DNA from: Undaria pinnatifida
Lineage: Eukaryota; Sar; Phaeophyceae; Laminariales; Alariaceae
Length of the DNA: 64,000 nucleotides
Assembly (NCBI GenBank): GCA_012845835.1
Contig: JABAKD010000011.1
Location: forward strand, 10,912,381 to 10,976,380
Reading direction: 5' to 3'
In this document: positions 23,290 to 35,620 of the stretch, piece after piece
Layout of the letters: each line of letters starts with the position of its first letter
Position numbering within the stretch: position 1 is the first letter of the stretch
The notes under the pieces: generated by a model
The model's database searches: none
What the model saw: the letters and a program-made list of their open reading frames with translations, nothing else
Told to the model about the DNA's origin: nothing
Made by a program: the position numbers and the translations under genes

Positions 23290-24890
23290 CCCTGAAATAA
23301 CCAAGGATACGTATTTCCCGGTAGCGGTAATTGCCCAACATTAATAGGGCTTGAGGATAACTTTTAGAGGAAATTCCTCGCATCCCCCATCCCCGGGCTA
23401 AAAACGCCTCCATATAGAATGGAAACCCCGTTTTTATTTTTGAACGCTGTAAGGTTGTGCAATATTGCAGCAGCCCGCTATAGGCGCCCACAGACAAGCT
23501 GAGAGCTGCGCCAGGCGCAGGACACAACTGAGAGCTTCGGTGTTTGGTTTTTAGGATCAACACTATCCATTATGTTGCGTATACATGTGACGTTTTGCTG
23601 CAAGCGCCACACATCATGTTACATATTTTATTATGTGGATTGATCGGTAAGTTGTGGCGGGCGGAGTCTTGGAAGGGGTACAATTAAGTAAATATATAAT
23701 CATGCGAGGTATCACATCCAAAAGGAACGGGTGACCTCGGCGCTGATAGATGCAACCGGGACGTTGGGAATTTCGTTGATGCGTCCAGGTTTACGTTTAC
23801 AGTGGCGGAAACGGTCGCGATCGCTACACACTTGCGGAGCAGCGCACTACTGTGGCTGTTCGAGTCCTCCTTTGCAATTTGTATTATTGCTGATTTCCCT
23901 CGCAACATACCTATATTCGAACATCAGAGATTACCATCAGCACTACTGTACGTCAGAGTAGTGGTGTTCCAATATTCAATGGACGGAGCTGCAGGACGAA
24001 ACCAACGAGGGCATGAATAAGTGAAAGATCAACTGAAACCGATGAACATAACTCAGGCTCTCGCATTCTGCCCTGCAACTACTGTGTGGAGTGAAAACGG
24101 CTGAAAATGACTGCCCAGAGGCCTGAACGACTCATACACCCGTGCTTAATGTAGTGCATGGACTACCCGGGGATAAAAAAAATTGCCCCCCCCCCAAAAA
24201 ACACCGTTTTTACCTGGAATGCGAGGAAATAGGGGAAAATTTTAGGAAAAGCTGAAAAAGGCTGTTCCCCGGAAATGTTTGGGTTCCAGGTGAGGAAATA
24301 CGCATCCTTGAAAATAACCCTTCCAAGGACTCCGCATAGGTGCGGATGCTCCGGGTAGGAAAATATACATCAATGTCGTTAGTATTTACCAAGTTTTAAT
24401 ACGTCTGCAGAATAAAGGAAATGCGAAGTGCCAAGTGTATAAAAATCGTAGCAATACATAATGAAGACAATGCCAAGTGTTGCAGGCTGAAGGAAGTAAC
24501 ACAAAAAAAATACTGCGCTGAGAAAAGGAGTGCTAGATGCGTTCACCGTGCAGCAGAAACGGCCTGGCAAGACCCACAGCAGTGGTCAAGATTCAGTCAA
24601 GTACCAACATTCTCTAACGAATTGAGCGGTACAATCACGTAGGAAAGGGTGTTCCATACGCCGGATACCTGTTACCAATCATATATCTTGCGAAATAATG
24701 GACCCTTGAATCTTCCGCAGAATAATTTTGTGGCAAGCTCTACGACCAAAAACAACAGATCGAACTCAGTATCTTCTCCAGCATCGACCAGAACGGAGGC
24801 GTCGCCGCAAGATCCACCCAAACGAGCCCAGTCCAGAACGACCTGGCACAACCCACAAATTTTAGATTTAGGCTGGATCTTATGCAGTGG
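23290..24890. other. Intergenic, nothing recognised
   Basis: Both strands were read. There are short open frames only, no domain and no clear repeat, apart from a C-rich run at 24186. Confidence 0.4.
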
Positions 24891-26230
24891 AATTTGGAGT
24901 GGTAAAACGTCTTTAGGGAGGTTTCGGGGTATTTGGGCCCAGTTCTAACCATTTCTGATCAGAACGGCGTCTTATGGGGAGTTTTTTCGGAAAAATTCTT
25001 CCGAGATTTACCACCTATCAAATCTGCTGGTTTGGAAGCCCAAATTTTATCAAACTCAAGAGTTGTCAAATTGGTTTTGCTCCATAACTCGAAGGCTTTG
25101 CACGAGTATATATGGGTCGTAGACTGCTGTGGGATACCACGGGACTAGGAGACACGCTACGTAGACTTGTCAGCATCCCACAGCCTACTGCTCATGGCAC
25201 GGCTGGGACACAGCACCCTTGAACCGACTACCAAGAGGGAGATAACGCATATAGCTTTGCCACCATCGCGTGTGTTGTGGCGGCCCTACAGCTGCGCTAG
25301 GCAAAGTAAATTCGTCTCCACGAGGCGACGATTTTGAATCGCACGACGACCAAAACAACCCAAAGTGATTTCTCCTGACTCTAAAAGCGAACAGCAGTAG
25401 ATATAGGCGCTGATGCTCAATGAGAGAGGGCTTCTCTCTCCCAGCGACAGTAGAAGCTCTACAGCTCCTCATTCCGTGCCCTATCTACGACGGGCTGGTG
25501 GTGAAGGGGGATGATTGCCCATCCTGGCGTGGGTCACTGGTGGAGTTCAAAATCTGGATCAACAAGAGTACTACCCAGATGACAAAGCAAAAAAAAAAAA
25601 AACACGATGAGACGGCCCACGGAACAACTGAGAATGTTTTCTTTTTTGGCCGGTTGAAAATCCACCTTTCGTCCATGTTTCACCACTCAAATTTTATTGC
25701 ATAAGATCGGGCCTTTGATTTTTTTTGCTTAGTTTCATATGGGAATCAGCCATTTTTCAGAACAGAATACTCTTTTGTTGAGCCAGATTGTGAACCCAGG
25801 CCAGGATGGGCAATCATCCCCCCTCACCACTAGCTCGTCGCAGACAGGGCACGGAATGAGGAACTGTAGGGCTTTTATTGTCGCTGAGAGAGAAAAAAAC
25901 CCGCTCATGGAGCATCAGCGCCTATATCCACTGCTGTTTGCCTTTTAGAGTCAGGAAAATTACGTCGGGTTGTTTTGGTCGTCGTCCGATTCTAAACCGT
26001 CCCCTCGGTCGGCTGGCGAAGCCGGCTGGTGGCCAGCCGACTTGCACTTGCCGCCTAGCGCAGGTGTAGGGCCGCCACCACACACGCGATAGTCGCAACG
26101 ATATACGGGTTATCTCCCTCTTGGTGGTGGTCGATGCAAGGGTGCTGTGTGTTCCAGCTTTGCCATGAGCAGTAGTCTGTGGGTTGTGGACAAGGCTATA
26201 CGTAGCGTGTTTCCTATATTCCCGTGAACA
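24890..26230. repeat. Modular dispersed repeat, copies 3 and 4 (inverted pair)
   Basis: Copy 3 is about 24905-25560 (+). Copy 4 is its reverse complement, about 25775-26215. The arms therefore face each other across a ~210-bp A/T-rich spacer with an A-run at 25590. See the entry at 20560 for the modules. Confidence 0.75.
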
Positions 26231-26249
26231 GCGAACGAATTGACCCGCA

Positions 26250-27200
26250 CCGTTAACAGTCCTGCAACATCCTCCTTGCCAGTCTAGAGGCTCCCGAATC
26301 TTCGAACGAATTTACCTGTATAAACAGTTCTGCAAGATCCTCCTCGTCACACAGAGGCTCGACGAACAAACCGCCAAAATATCGAAAACTCAATATTTCC
26401 TCCAGCCTCGAGCAGAATCGAGACGTCTCCGCAATATCTACCCAAATGAGCTCAGTTCGGTATATGTTGCGAACAAAATAAATCTTGAATCCTCCAAACG
26501 TGCTTGAATCTTCGAACGAATTTACCCGCGTGAACAGTCCTCGCCACACAGAGGCTCCACGAATAAAACCACCAAAAAAGATCGAAAACTCAATATCTCC
26601 TCCAGCATCGAGCAGAATCGAGACGTCTCCGCAATACCCACCCAAATGAGCTCAGTTCGGAACGGCCTGGTACAACCCGCAAATATTATATTTACCGTCA
26701 GTAGAAGCGACTTGGCATGAGCCGTACAATAATGGCAGGGTTTTTAGTCCAGGTCTTGAAATCAGATCGTGATCCTTCAATCTTCCAACCGTAAAATAGA
26801 GGGGTTTTGTGCCGAAGTGTGTTGTTCCATATCTCGACTACCCGTATACCTAGCTGTACCAATCATATATCTTGCGAATGAATAAAAATTGAATCTTCCA
26901 AACGTGCTTGAATCTTCGAACGAATTGACCCGTGTTAACAATACTCGCCACACAGAGGCTCGACGAACAAAACCACCAAAAGGTCGAAAACTCAATGTGT
27001 CCTCCAGCATCGAGCAGAATCGATAATTCTCCGCAATATCCACCCGAATGAGCTCAGTTCGGAACGACTTGGTTTACCGTCAGTAGAAGCGATCCGACAT
27101 GAGCCGTACATTAATAGCGCGGTTTTTAGTCCAGATCTTGAAATCAGATCGTGACCCTTGAATCTTCCAACCGTAAAATAGAGGGGTTTTGCCCATACCA
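26250..27200. repeat. Three tandem copies of a ~200-bp unit
   Basis: GAATCTTCGAACGAATT, CACACAGAGGCTC and CCAGC(A/C)TCGAGCAGAATCGA occur in the same order around 26295-26450, 26510-26640 and 26910-27040. The linker CTTCCAACCGTAAAATAGAGG recurs at 26785 and 27165. Minus-strand frames across it are alike only because the DNA is duplicated. Confidence 0.75.
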
Positions 27201-27314
27201 ATGATCATCTTGATAAAATAGAGGGCTACGAAGTTTTTTTCGGAGCCTGCGACCTGTAATCCAAAACTTCTCTCTCCTGCTGTGTGCGGCATCAGCTCGC
27301 ATTCTGGATGGAAG

Positions 27315-27835
27315 TATTAGGACCGTTTGGATTTAAGATTATTACCTCAACGGTCCTTATTATTATTTTCCGATCATATCAATTTGTGCTCCTTGCCCCG
27401 AGCATACCCAGTCATGTGGAGACAACAGTCAGCATGCAGAGAACACAAACAACGCTACGCTACAGCCGCGCCCAGCAGCACAACAAGCAGCATCATGCGC
27501 TGGCACATCCACCGGCAGGCAACACCGTGCGTGTGTGGCACATTCATCTGCGCCGTACTCCTGTGGCTAGTTGATTTTTTCGGGGCCTGCGATCTGTTAT
27601 TTTCACAACCTCTCTTTTGCTGCTGTGGGCGCATCAGATCCACGCTGTTCGCGATGCTGAACGGAGATATTAGGACCGTTTGGATTTAAGACTATTACCT
27701 CAATGTTCTCAATATTATACTTCCGATCATCTCAATTTGTGTTTCTTGCCCCAAGCACACTCAGCCATGTAGAGACAACAGAGAACATGCAGATAACACA
27801 GACGACGCTACAACCACGCCCACCAGCACAAGCAG
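27315..27835 (+). repeat. Direct duplication of ~150 bp
   Basis: 27325-27470 and 27675-27810 both run GGACCGTTTGGATTTAAGA, ATTACCTCAA, TTCCGATCAT, CAATTTGTG and then CATG(T)GAGACAACA, at an offset of about 350 bp. Confidence 0.7.
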
Positions 27836-28339
27836 CAGAAGGCAATATCATGCGCGTGTGGTATATCCATTTGTGGTGTACTGCTGCTGTGGCCATGTGC
27901 TACATCAGTACAGCAGTACGTACAGCAGCAAACAGATGCGTTGATTAGTACTCGAACTCCGCCAGGCCAGGCCGGTATTGCGGAGAAAAACAAAATACTA
28001 AACAAAAACAAAAGAGCAGGGCCACCTCCCACTGGCAACGAATGCACCTACCCACATACATAAGAAACCACCCGCCCACCCACCCACCCTCCTACCCACC
28101 GATCGACCAACCCGTCCCCCCACCAAAAAACTCAAGAACCATGCGCTACAGCAGTACAGCAGTACGTGCAGCAGCAAACAGATGTGCTTGGTTCGGCTCC
28201 GATCCCATACCTGGGGGATTGTTTTTAGGCATTAGATTATCGGGATGTTTTTCCCGTGGGAGAGTTCATCATAATTTGGTTTTAGGATGGGTTTTAATAT
28301 TTTCACGTAAACCGCTGCTGTGTGGTCTCGATTGAACTC

Positions 28340-30310
28340 GGCCTACAGGGGTTACCCGCTACCGCAGCGGGCGCAAAGGCCCGGGACCACGGATAATAAT
28401 ATGTTGCTTGCTGGTGTTGCAGTCTGGTGGTGGTGGTGCTTCTGTGGAGTGGGTAAACACGCAAGCAAACACACAACCTGCTGTGTCTCGTGGATCCGGG
28501 GAGGATTCAGAATTATGCTTGATTTCAAAATAAAGGCTTTGCGCTTTTCACGCACGTACACGGACGAGTGCTTCTAGCAGCTGCTGCTTTGTAACTTTGA
28601 ACGAACACCGTCAGTCCGCTGCTGCAGCCGCGAGGGCCCGAGACCACGGAAAACAAACTGCTACTTGCTCGTGTTGTAGTCTGGTGGTGGTGGTGGTGGC
28701 GGTGGTGGTGCTGCTGCTGTGGCGTAGCCACACGAAAGTACATGACCTGTGTCGAAGGACGGAAGTTTGTCAAACTACGTCAGCCCTGACCTACCCGCCT
28801 CCGAGAAACGCAACTAGCCACACTACTGCCGGGATGCAACTTGTTGGGCCGCCGGCTGCGGCATCATATGTCTGAGCGTGTGAGCTGCGCTCGTTTCTCA
28901 CTCGCGTGTGCGTCGTGTACGTGGGTCACCTTTCGGCAAGGCCCACAGCAGCGCCGCAATCGCAGCGTTTAGCTCGGTGCAATTACCGCCAATAGTAGTT
29001 ATTTATCCTTATAAAATCCTTTCAAAACTCGTGCTTCATTTGCCGAAATTTCCTGCCTATAACCAATCAGATTGCTGGATCCTTACAAAGAAATCCTCAT
29101 CGTACTCGTGCTGGGACCAAACCATTTTTTTACGATTCTCCGCCACGACGTGCAAACGTGCAGGTCGCAGGGCCCATGAAGGGAGTGTGATGAACCAGGG
29201 GGTGTGATAACACTGCCTGCAAAAATTACCCACACGTGATATCGTAAGTGTGTGAATCTTGGACAATATACTACTGGTCACACAAATCCAACCCGCCGCA
29301 AAGTATACGACTGCTCACATCTGGAGATAGGTCCTATTTTCGTGTGTAATCATATGATACATTCGCATGGTGTCTCCATTACATACAGTAGCCGACGCAC
29401 GTGCACATGCTGCTGCTGTCCATACGCGCTTCCATCCTACCCCTCAGGCCTAGCATGGGTGTAGCAGAGAGGAGGCAGAAGAAAATACGAAAAAAAGAAA
29501 AAAAACTCGCACATATCCCCCATATATCCCCGGTTGCGAACACCATTTTTATATTTCGAAACCCTCAGCTGCCGATCGATCGAGATCCGAGCCGAGAAGA
29601 GCTGGCGATCCTCTTCTCGAACAAGCTGGTGATCCTCTTCTCGAACACCAAAGGATGTGCTGATCTTGCAACGCGCAGGGCAGCCGTGAATTTGCCGAGA
29701 AGGATACTGAACGCAATGAAACCTGCCGACACATAGCTGCAGCTGTGTTTCATGGCCGTACTTGTGGTTTGTTGACTCTACCTCGTGAAACCGGGAAAAA
29801 ATGCTAGCCATCACTTGCTGACTGCCTGAAAAGCGTACATATGCAGCGGAAAGTGAGAAGGGGGCCCAACAAACTCTCGGAGTATGCGGTGACGCGATGA
29901 CCTACAGCGTAGCTCCCTAGCAAGGTGCCATCACAGCGGCTTCTGCACATATCCGCAGCAACGTGGCGGGGCCCTCGCGCGTGCCAGCGACAGCGGATTG
30001 GCCGAGTTCATTCAAAGGCACAAAACAGCAACAGCAGCAGCACTCCGAGTACGTACGTGAAAAACCCAAAACCCAGTCTAAAATCAGGCGTATAACGAAC
30101 CCTCGCTTGAGTACGTAAGCCAAAAAACCAAAGCCCAGCATAACATCAAGTGTTTGACGAACTCTCGTTTGATCCACGAGACACATCAGGTTGTTGTGTG
30201 CTTGCTTGCTTGTATATACTCCACAGAAGCACCACCACTACCACCACCGACTACAACACCGGCAAGCAACAGATGGTTATCCGCTGTCCCGGGCCTTTGC
30301 GCCTGGTGCG
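28340..30310. repeat. Dispersed GTTGTAGTCTGGTGGTGGTGG repeat, 3 copies
   Basis: Copies lie at about 28355-28445 (+), 28630-28730 (+) and 30225-30320 (-). All pair a CCCGGGACCACGGA-like segment with a GGTGGTGGTG tract. The sequence between them holds no recognisable gene. Confidence 0.6.
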
Positions 30311-30319
30311 GTACCCGGT

Positions 30320-31400
30320 AACCGTAGGTCGAGTTCAATCGAAGCCACACAGAAAACCTCAAAAGCCGCCCTTAAACCAAGTTATAACGAACTCTCCACC
30401 AGGAAACATCCCGATTTTTAACGCCTAAAACAGTGTTCCCCAGGTATCGGGTCGGAGCCGCTTCGGCTGAGTCTATACGACTGCTGCACATCTGCGCCTC
30501 TGATTGCGTAGCTCAGAAGGAAGGCTCGATCACGCAGCTATCATTTTACGTGTTCTATGCCAGCTGCTGCTGCGCGTACTTACGCATAGCTCGGCAAAAC
30601 GATTCATACCTGGTACCTGTACCCACTCGTGGTTACTACCTCTGGTACGAGGTAGCAGTAGTTCTCTACGAAGCCTGGATGGCGTAAGTTTTAGGGGTGT
30701 CCCAATTATATCCTAGATCCGAGCGTACAGCTGTCCGCGCAGGCTCCTACAACGGCGGCACCGGCTGGGTAGCCACTGATCCCCGAGGATTAAGGTCAAA
30801 TAGGACACGCCGCGAAGAAATACGCGCAAACGTTAGCCCTGGCGTGAATCCATGCGCCAAAACGCTGACAGCGCAAATTTGTCGGAGATCCGTCGTAGAT
30901 TCTGACGTCGAGGCCTCGCGCAGGCGCTACGGCGCGGGGCGGGCGGATCCGGCGACGCCGACCGTTGCAACCGAGGCGGAGGCACGCCTCGGCAAAGAAA
31001 CCGCACGGACAGGCGGTCAGAGGCCGGACAGATCGGCGACGCAAAATCCGGCTAAGAACTAGGATAGGTAAGTTTATAATACTATTAATAGCATGTTTTT
31101 GTTTTTTTACATATCATTAATACAAGTTTCCCCTTCGGGATGTGGTTGGCTTGAGATCCCGGGAGTGCCGCAAGTTTAAAAGTGCGAACACAGGCGTTTG
31201 TATGTATATGAGCCTATGTGAGGTTCGATGATGATGTTGTACTGCTGCTGCGAGACGTCTGCTGTCGTCTGGTGGCAGTGGTACCATTGTATCATACTTC
31301 AGGTCCAGGCCAGACACACGAAGGTGTCAACTTTCTTTAAACTTGGGCAGTGACTTCGTAGGCCGAGAGCTTTCTTTTGCATTTATTTTCACTTTCAGGC
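30320..31400. other. Intergenic with a GC-rich open patch
   Basis: The patch at 30780-31060 is GC-rich and open on both strands (82-121 codons). The predicted peptides are Arg/Ala-rich with no family signature. I do not call a gene. Confidence 0.35.
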
Positions 31401-31423
31401 CGACATTATTGTAAGCTACTGTT

Positions 31424-31713
31424 TGTTGATTGTATGCTTGGATATGATACGGACATGATGACGGTTGAGTATAGTAGGGGTTTCCAGTGATAGGTTGACA
31501 ACACGGTAGCGGGATGTCGGGATGGTGGAAATATTCCGTCTATTTAGCCGCCTTTTCTTCCTGGCGAGCGCACTCCACGCTGTGCCTCGGCTAGGAGCAA
31601 CATAATATATATATATATGTGTACGTCTTTTACTTGTCTCCATACCGGTGACTTCACTACCCCACTACTGTTCGCTCAACGAGTAAGCCCTCTACGTTTC
31701 GTAAGGATCAACA
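31424..31713 (+). repeat. 5' LTR of the copia-type element
   Basis: It aligns along its length with 34213-34493. Shared landmarks include GGTTTCCAGTGATAGGTTGACAAC, TTAGCCGCCTTTTCTTCCTGG and CACTACCCCACTACTGTTCGC. It carries a short (AT)n tract near 31605 that is shorter in the 3' copy. Confidence 0.9.
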
Positions 31714-31784
31714 AACACGAAAATATCGCGTACGCGGTACTATCCCTGTTCGAAGCAAAGGGTGTTGAGTGACGTGGGCTCTTC

Positions 31785-31905
31785 TGCGGAAGAGAGCTAG
31801 CTGGGGATATCGCAAAAACAGCCCTCCCTGTGAAAGGGAGCGAGCTCTGGATATATCACAATAAAAGCCTCCCTGTGAAAGGGAGCGAGCTGAGTGTCTT
31901 ATTTG
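31785..31905. repeat. Short tandem repeat with hairpin TCCCTGTGAAAGGGA
   Basis: About 2.5 units of AGAGCTAGCTGGGGATATCGCAA and CCTCCCTGTGAAAGGGAGCGAGCT-like sequence lie immediately downstream of the 5' LTR, where the primer-binding and leader region is expected. No TGG-initiated primer-binding site was recognised. Confidence 0.6.
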
Positions 31906-31909
31906 AACC

Positions 31910-32356
31910 ATGCCTGAGGGCGAGGTCAAAATGGGCGTTGTGAACGTCAAAGCGTTGGCAGAGAGAGCGGGGAGCTCTCAGCGGGCCAAGATGCGGGAGC
32001 TGGAAGAGCTGCTCGCAAGAAGGGACCAACTCGAGACAGAAGTCGAGGGTGGTTCCTATTACGGTTTTCGGACCATCGACCAGATTTCTGCCGGATGGGA
32101 TGCGTTTTACCGAGTCGAAGGTCGAATTGGGGAAAACGAACTCATCATTCGCGAGTACTCGCAACTACTCCTTGAGCTCTCTAGCTTCTCTTCACGACAG
32201 GAGCAAAAGCGAGAGATTTCGCAGCCAACTCAGATACAACAGAGGGGAGCGGGCATGCCCAGGCCGGAGTCACAGCTCGTAATCCCACTACCTGAGACGG
32301 GGAGTGAGAGCTATGGCTCCGACCTGGGCATGCCCGCTCCCTTCTGTTGTATCTGA
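31910..32356 (+). pseudogene. Open frame in the copia-type interior, gag-like by position only
   Basis: A 148-codon frame begins with ATG about 200 bp after the 5' LTR. The first ~110 residues are charged and heptad-like (ELEELLARRDQLE), consistent with a coiled coil. The frame then runs into the arm of the palindrome at 32136-32451, so its C-terminal part is an artefact of the inversion. No zinc knuckle is present. Gag is a guess from position. Confidence 0.4.
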
Positions 32357-32451
32357 GTTGGCTGCGAAATCTCTCGCTTTTGCTCCTGTCGTGAAGAGAA
32401 GCTAGAGAGCTCAAGGAGTAGTTGCGAGTACTCGCGAATGATGAGTTCGTT
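32136..32451. repeat. Large palindrome (arms ~131 bp, loop ~50 bp)
   Basis: 32136-32267 is repeated almost perfectly as its reverse complement at 32319-32451. Both arms contain ATTCGCGAGTACTCGCAACT (or its complement) and end near GGGCATGCCC. The arms read the same peptide on both strands. Confidence 0.9.
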
Positions 32452-32582
32452 TGCACCCTGATTTATCGGTACTCTGAAACAGACACAATCACGCGGTGGA
32501 ATTCGTGCTGTACTGTATACCGGCATCAAACAGGTGCCGAGTCAGCTCTGAAAAATAACGACTTATTGCGGATTTGCGGTGA

Positions 32583-32837
32583 ATGGTGATATATGCGTTA
32601 GTTCGGGTAGGAGAAACCCGCTCGAGAAAGGTCTCAAACTTGGCGAGTTTAATAAGTCTGGACCTGAGAACAACTGGCGTTTTTCGCGATCTGGTCGGAT
32701 GCTTGATGTGGCTTGCTAACCAGACACGTCCGGTTATTGCAAACGCAGTGAGGGCGGTGGCTAGGTACACGAATTCACCGAGGAATGTATACTGGAACAC
32801 TTCAGTTGGCATTTTCGCTTTCACCGGGATTTTATGA
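32583..32837 (+). pseudogene. Ty1/copia pol fragment (end of RT, before RNase H)
   Basis: The translated segment FRDLVGCLMWLANQTRPVIANAVRAV is close to the conserved copia motif following reverse transcriptase (the LVGxLMYLxxxTRPDI region). The usual Asp after TRP is Val here. Upstream catalytic motifs such as YVDD are absent, so only a remnant survives. Confidence 0.8.
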
Positions 32838-33276
32838 ACATTGGATTTTGGAGACTGGTAGAATATCTCATGATCTAGTACACTAGGTTCGTTGTTAGGC
32901 TAGGTTCGTTGCTTCTACAGTTTGAAATTGATATTTGATATTTTCATTTTCGTTTCTGCATCGGATCCCTGATGGTGATACGGAGTATATTATGAGCTGG
33001 AAGTATGAGATTTCTGGGACTTGGGGACGGCAACGGTTTTGGTAAACTACCCGGGGTCATTCCTGCGTAATCAGTCTATGGTTTTCTCAACTAGCCCAGT
33101 AAGGAGACCCAGCTAAGCCAAATCGTTTAGTTTATATCCTGCAAGGAGGGGTCATGCCCACCTGTTACCGCTTGTGCGGGGCAGGATTCGCTTGACCACT
33201 TAACCCCTGTAGAGCCCCCGAACCCCTCCCTATACTAAATCCAAGTAATTTTGTCCCCAAAAACGGGTTTCCAGTT

Positions 33277-33489
33277 GTGAAGGGGTTAAAAGGATCAAGG
33301 CTCGTTAATTTCGAAAAAGGTCTCAAACTCGATGAGTTCGATACGTCTGAACCCGAGGGCGACTATTTTTTGCGCGAGCTGATTGGAATTTTGATGTTTC
33401 TTGAGTTATTGAAAGCGGATGAGGATTCTGGATATATTAGCTGGATTTTGGTACTTTTAAGAGTGTATGGTATTTTGGGAGGCAGGTAA
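33277..33489 (+). pseudogene. Second copia pol fragment
   Basis: The frame includes DYFLRELIGILMFLE, which parallels the FRDLVGCLMWL segment of the fragment at 32583. This suggests a duplication or a nested second element. It breaks off before the TRPD motif. Confidence 0.5.
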
Positions 33490-34017
33490 CTGTTGAATGA
33501 TTTTTGATGTTTTTTTTTCACGATTGCGTTGTCTAGTATGGCATTATTTTGCTCTGGATTTGAGCATTTGAAATATGAGTGGATTATTAGTATGTACCCA
33601 GCCGGGAGGCATTTGTCTAATTCGAAAGTGAGTTTCGAGACCGCTGTACGATCACACTTGTTGGCAGCCCTATTCTATGGAGCTGACAACCATGTTACAA
33701 GGAAGGCTGAGTGCTGATCATGGGGCCGATGTTTGAGTTTTTGGATTTTGGAATATGAATTTCAGATTTGAGTTTTCGGTCTATGGATTTCGGACTTGAG
33801 TTTTTCGTTTTTGGACTTGGGATTTCACGACTTAGATCTTAGATTCGCGAAGATTGATGGATACTATCCCTGAAATGTGTCTCTAGATTTATGGAGTGCT
33901 TTTCAAGGACTATGATGCTACAATCTTTCTTGTCACAGAAGTACTGAGAGGATATTGATTGACCGTATTTTTCAGTGAATCGTTTTACCCTGATGATATG
34001 GTAACATAGCTCCTAAT

Positions 34018-34135
34018 AGCTACACTGTAGTTGCAAGGGGAATCGCCGACCTATATCCTTCATGAGGACACACAACCCGTAATACGCGCGATCGGAGTAT
34101 CACACACAGCTTGCAAAGATGAGTTTCGACAAAAT
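34018..34135 (-). repeat. Dispersed repeat, inverted partner of 43418-43535
   Basis: Read on the - strand it gives GTCGAAACTCATCTTTGCAAGC, then GATACTCCGATCGCGCG, GGTTGTGTGTCCTCAT and CCCTTGCAACTACAGTGTAGCT, as at 43418-43535. It lies within the copia-type interior and so is a nested insertion. Confidence 0.8.
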
Positions 34136-34212
34136 CTTCGATATCACAGCTGAAGTGTATTTCTATTTTTATAATACAGCATCATGCCGTATCAATTACG
34201 AAGCAGGGAGGC

Positions 34213-34493
34213 TGTTGGTTGTATGTTTGAATATCATACGGATATGATGGTTGAGTATAGTAGGGGTTTCCAGTGATAGGTTGACAACATGGTAGCGGGA
34301 TATCGGGATGGTGGAAATATTCCGCCTATTTAGCCGCCTTTTCTTCCTGGCGAGCACGCTCCACGCTGCGCCTTGGCTAAGAGCAACGTACTATATATTT
34401 GTACGTCTTTTACTTGTCTTCATACCGGTGACTTCACTACCCCACTACTGTTCGCTCAACGGGTAAGCCCTCTACATTTCGTAGGAATCAACA
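34213..34493 (+). repeat. 3' LTR of the copia-type element
   Basis: Partner of 31424-31713; see that entry. It starts directly after the polypurine tract and ends CAACA, followed by CTGTC. Confidence 0.9.
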
Positions 34494-34659
34494 CTGTCTT
34501 AAGAGCGGGCCGGTCCTCTGTACCGGTATACCGGTAGACTACAACAACGATGGATACCTGCAGCAGCAACAGCAGTATATGTTCATGTATAATTGTCATT
34601 TTTTTTTTCTTCGGGCACATCTCTTCGTGCTCGCACTTTTGTCGTAAACGTCGGATGGG

Positions 34660-34795
34660 GTGGGCACAACTCGACCGTCGGGGTCCCGTTGCCAGAGGTT
34701 TGGCCGCGATCCGTGCAGTGTGTCGCGCGTGGCAAGCCTTTTAAACTTTATGGCCTTGGGCACACTTGAGGCAAATCCCCGGGTTTCCGAAACAT
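34660..34795 (+). repeat. Dispersed repeat, copy 2 (partner at 19805-19935)
   Basis: It lies just outside the copia-type element. It shares CGTGCAGTGTGTCGCG and GGCAAATCCCCGGG with the other copy. Confidence 0.65.
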
Positions 34796-34889
34796 CCCCG
34801 GGGATTGGGTTTTTGCATCCCCTATCCCCGTGTACGCATGTAAGATTTGGATGCAAACCGCGTTTTTCTGGTCGTAGAGGGTACACGTA

Positions 34890-35620
34890 GGCGCATTTCC
34901 CTATCTGCACAGAGCACCGCGCTTCGATCCTGCCGCCCAGCAGCAGTCCAGCCCCCTAGCAGCAGCAGCCTGCAACTCTCTGCGCGTGTGGCTGCTGTTG
35001 TAGTAGCTTCTTTGATCGGAGCCTGCGCTACACGCCTTACGCCACTATTTCTCGCTGCTGCTGCTGCTACTGCTGCTTCTGTCTAGTGTCAAGTGACTTG
35101 CCGGCGTAAATTGTAAGGATCGTTCGCATATCATATTAGTACTCAAACGGTCCTTATATTTATGTTTAGGTTGGTGTGCTTCGTACACGTACATTTTCCT
35201 ATTTTGGCACAGAGCACCACGCTACGATCCTGCCGCCCAACAGCAGTCCAGCACCCTAGCAGCAGCAGCCTGCAACGCTCTGCGCGTGTGGCTACTGCTG
35301 TAGTAGCTGATTGCTTTGATCGGAGCCTACGATGCTCTACCCGCCTACACGCCGCTACCTCTCGCTGCTGCTGCTACTGCTGCTCCTGTCAAGTGTCAAG
35401 TGACATGCCGGCGTCAAGTGTAAGGATCGTTTGAATATCATATTAGTACTCAAACGGTCCTTATATTATGTCCAGGTTGGTGTGCTTCGTATATGATATC
35501 GTAACATAACAAGAGAGCACAACGCTACAACTCTGCCGCACAGCAGCAGCGGCAGGCTTCACCATTTATGTAAGATCGCAGATGACAGACAGCAGACAAC
35601 ATGCGGAGAGCTCATCGCTA
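34890..35620 (+). repeat. Tandem duplication, 2.5 units of ~300 bp
   Basis: Unit 1 (about 34905-35160) and unit 2 (about 35205-35465) share GCACAGAGCACC, GATCCTGCCGCCCA, AGCAGCAGCCTGCAAC and TCGGAGCCT, and both end with AACGGTCCTTATATT. A partial third unit (AGAGCACAACGCTACAACTCTGCCGC) is at 35513, with a further echo at 35610. Confidence 0.8.

Larger units (their letters stand above)
31424..34493 (+). mobile_element. Degenerate Ty1/copia-type LTR retrotransposon
   Basis: A 3.07-kb element bounded by two LTRs (31424-31713 and 34213-34493) that both start TGTTG and end CAACA. The flanking five bases are CTGTT on the left and CTGTC on the right, an imperfect target-site duplication. A purine-rich tract (GAAGCAGGGAGG) sits just before the 3' LTR. 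At 3 kb it is much shorter than a full copia element (about 5 kb). The interior keeps only fragments of pol plus a large palindrome. LTR divergence by eye is roughly one base in ten, so it is old. Confidence 0.85.
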
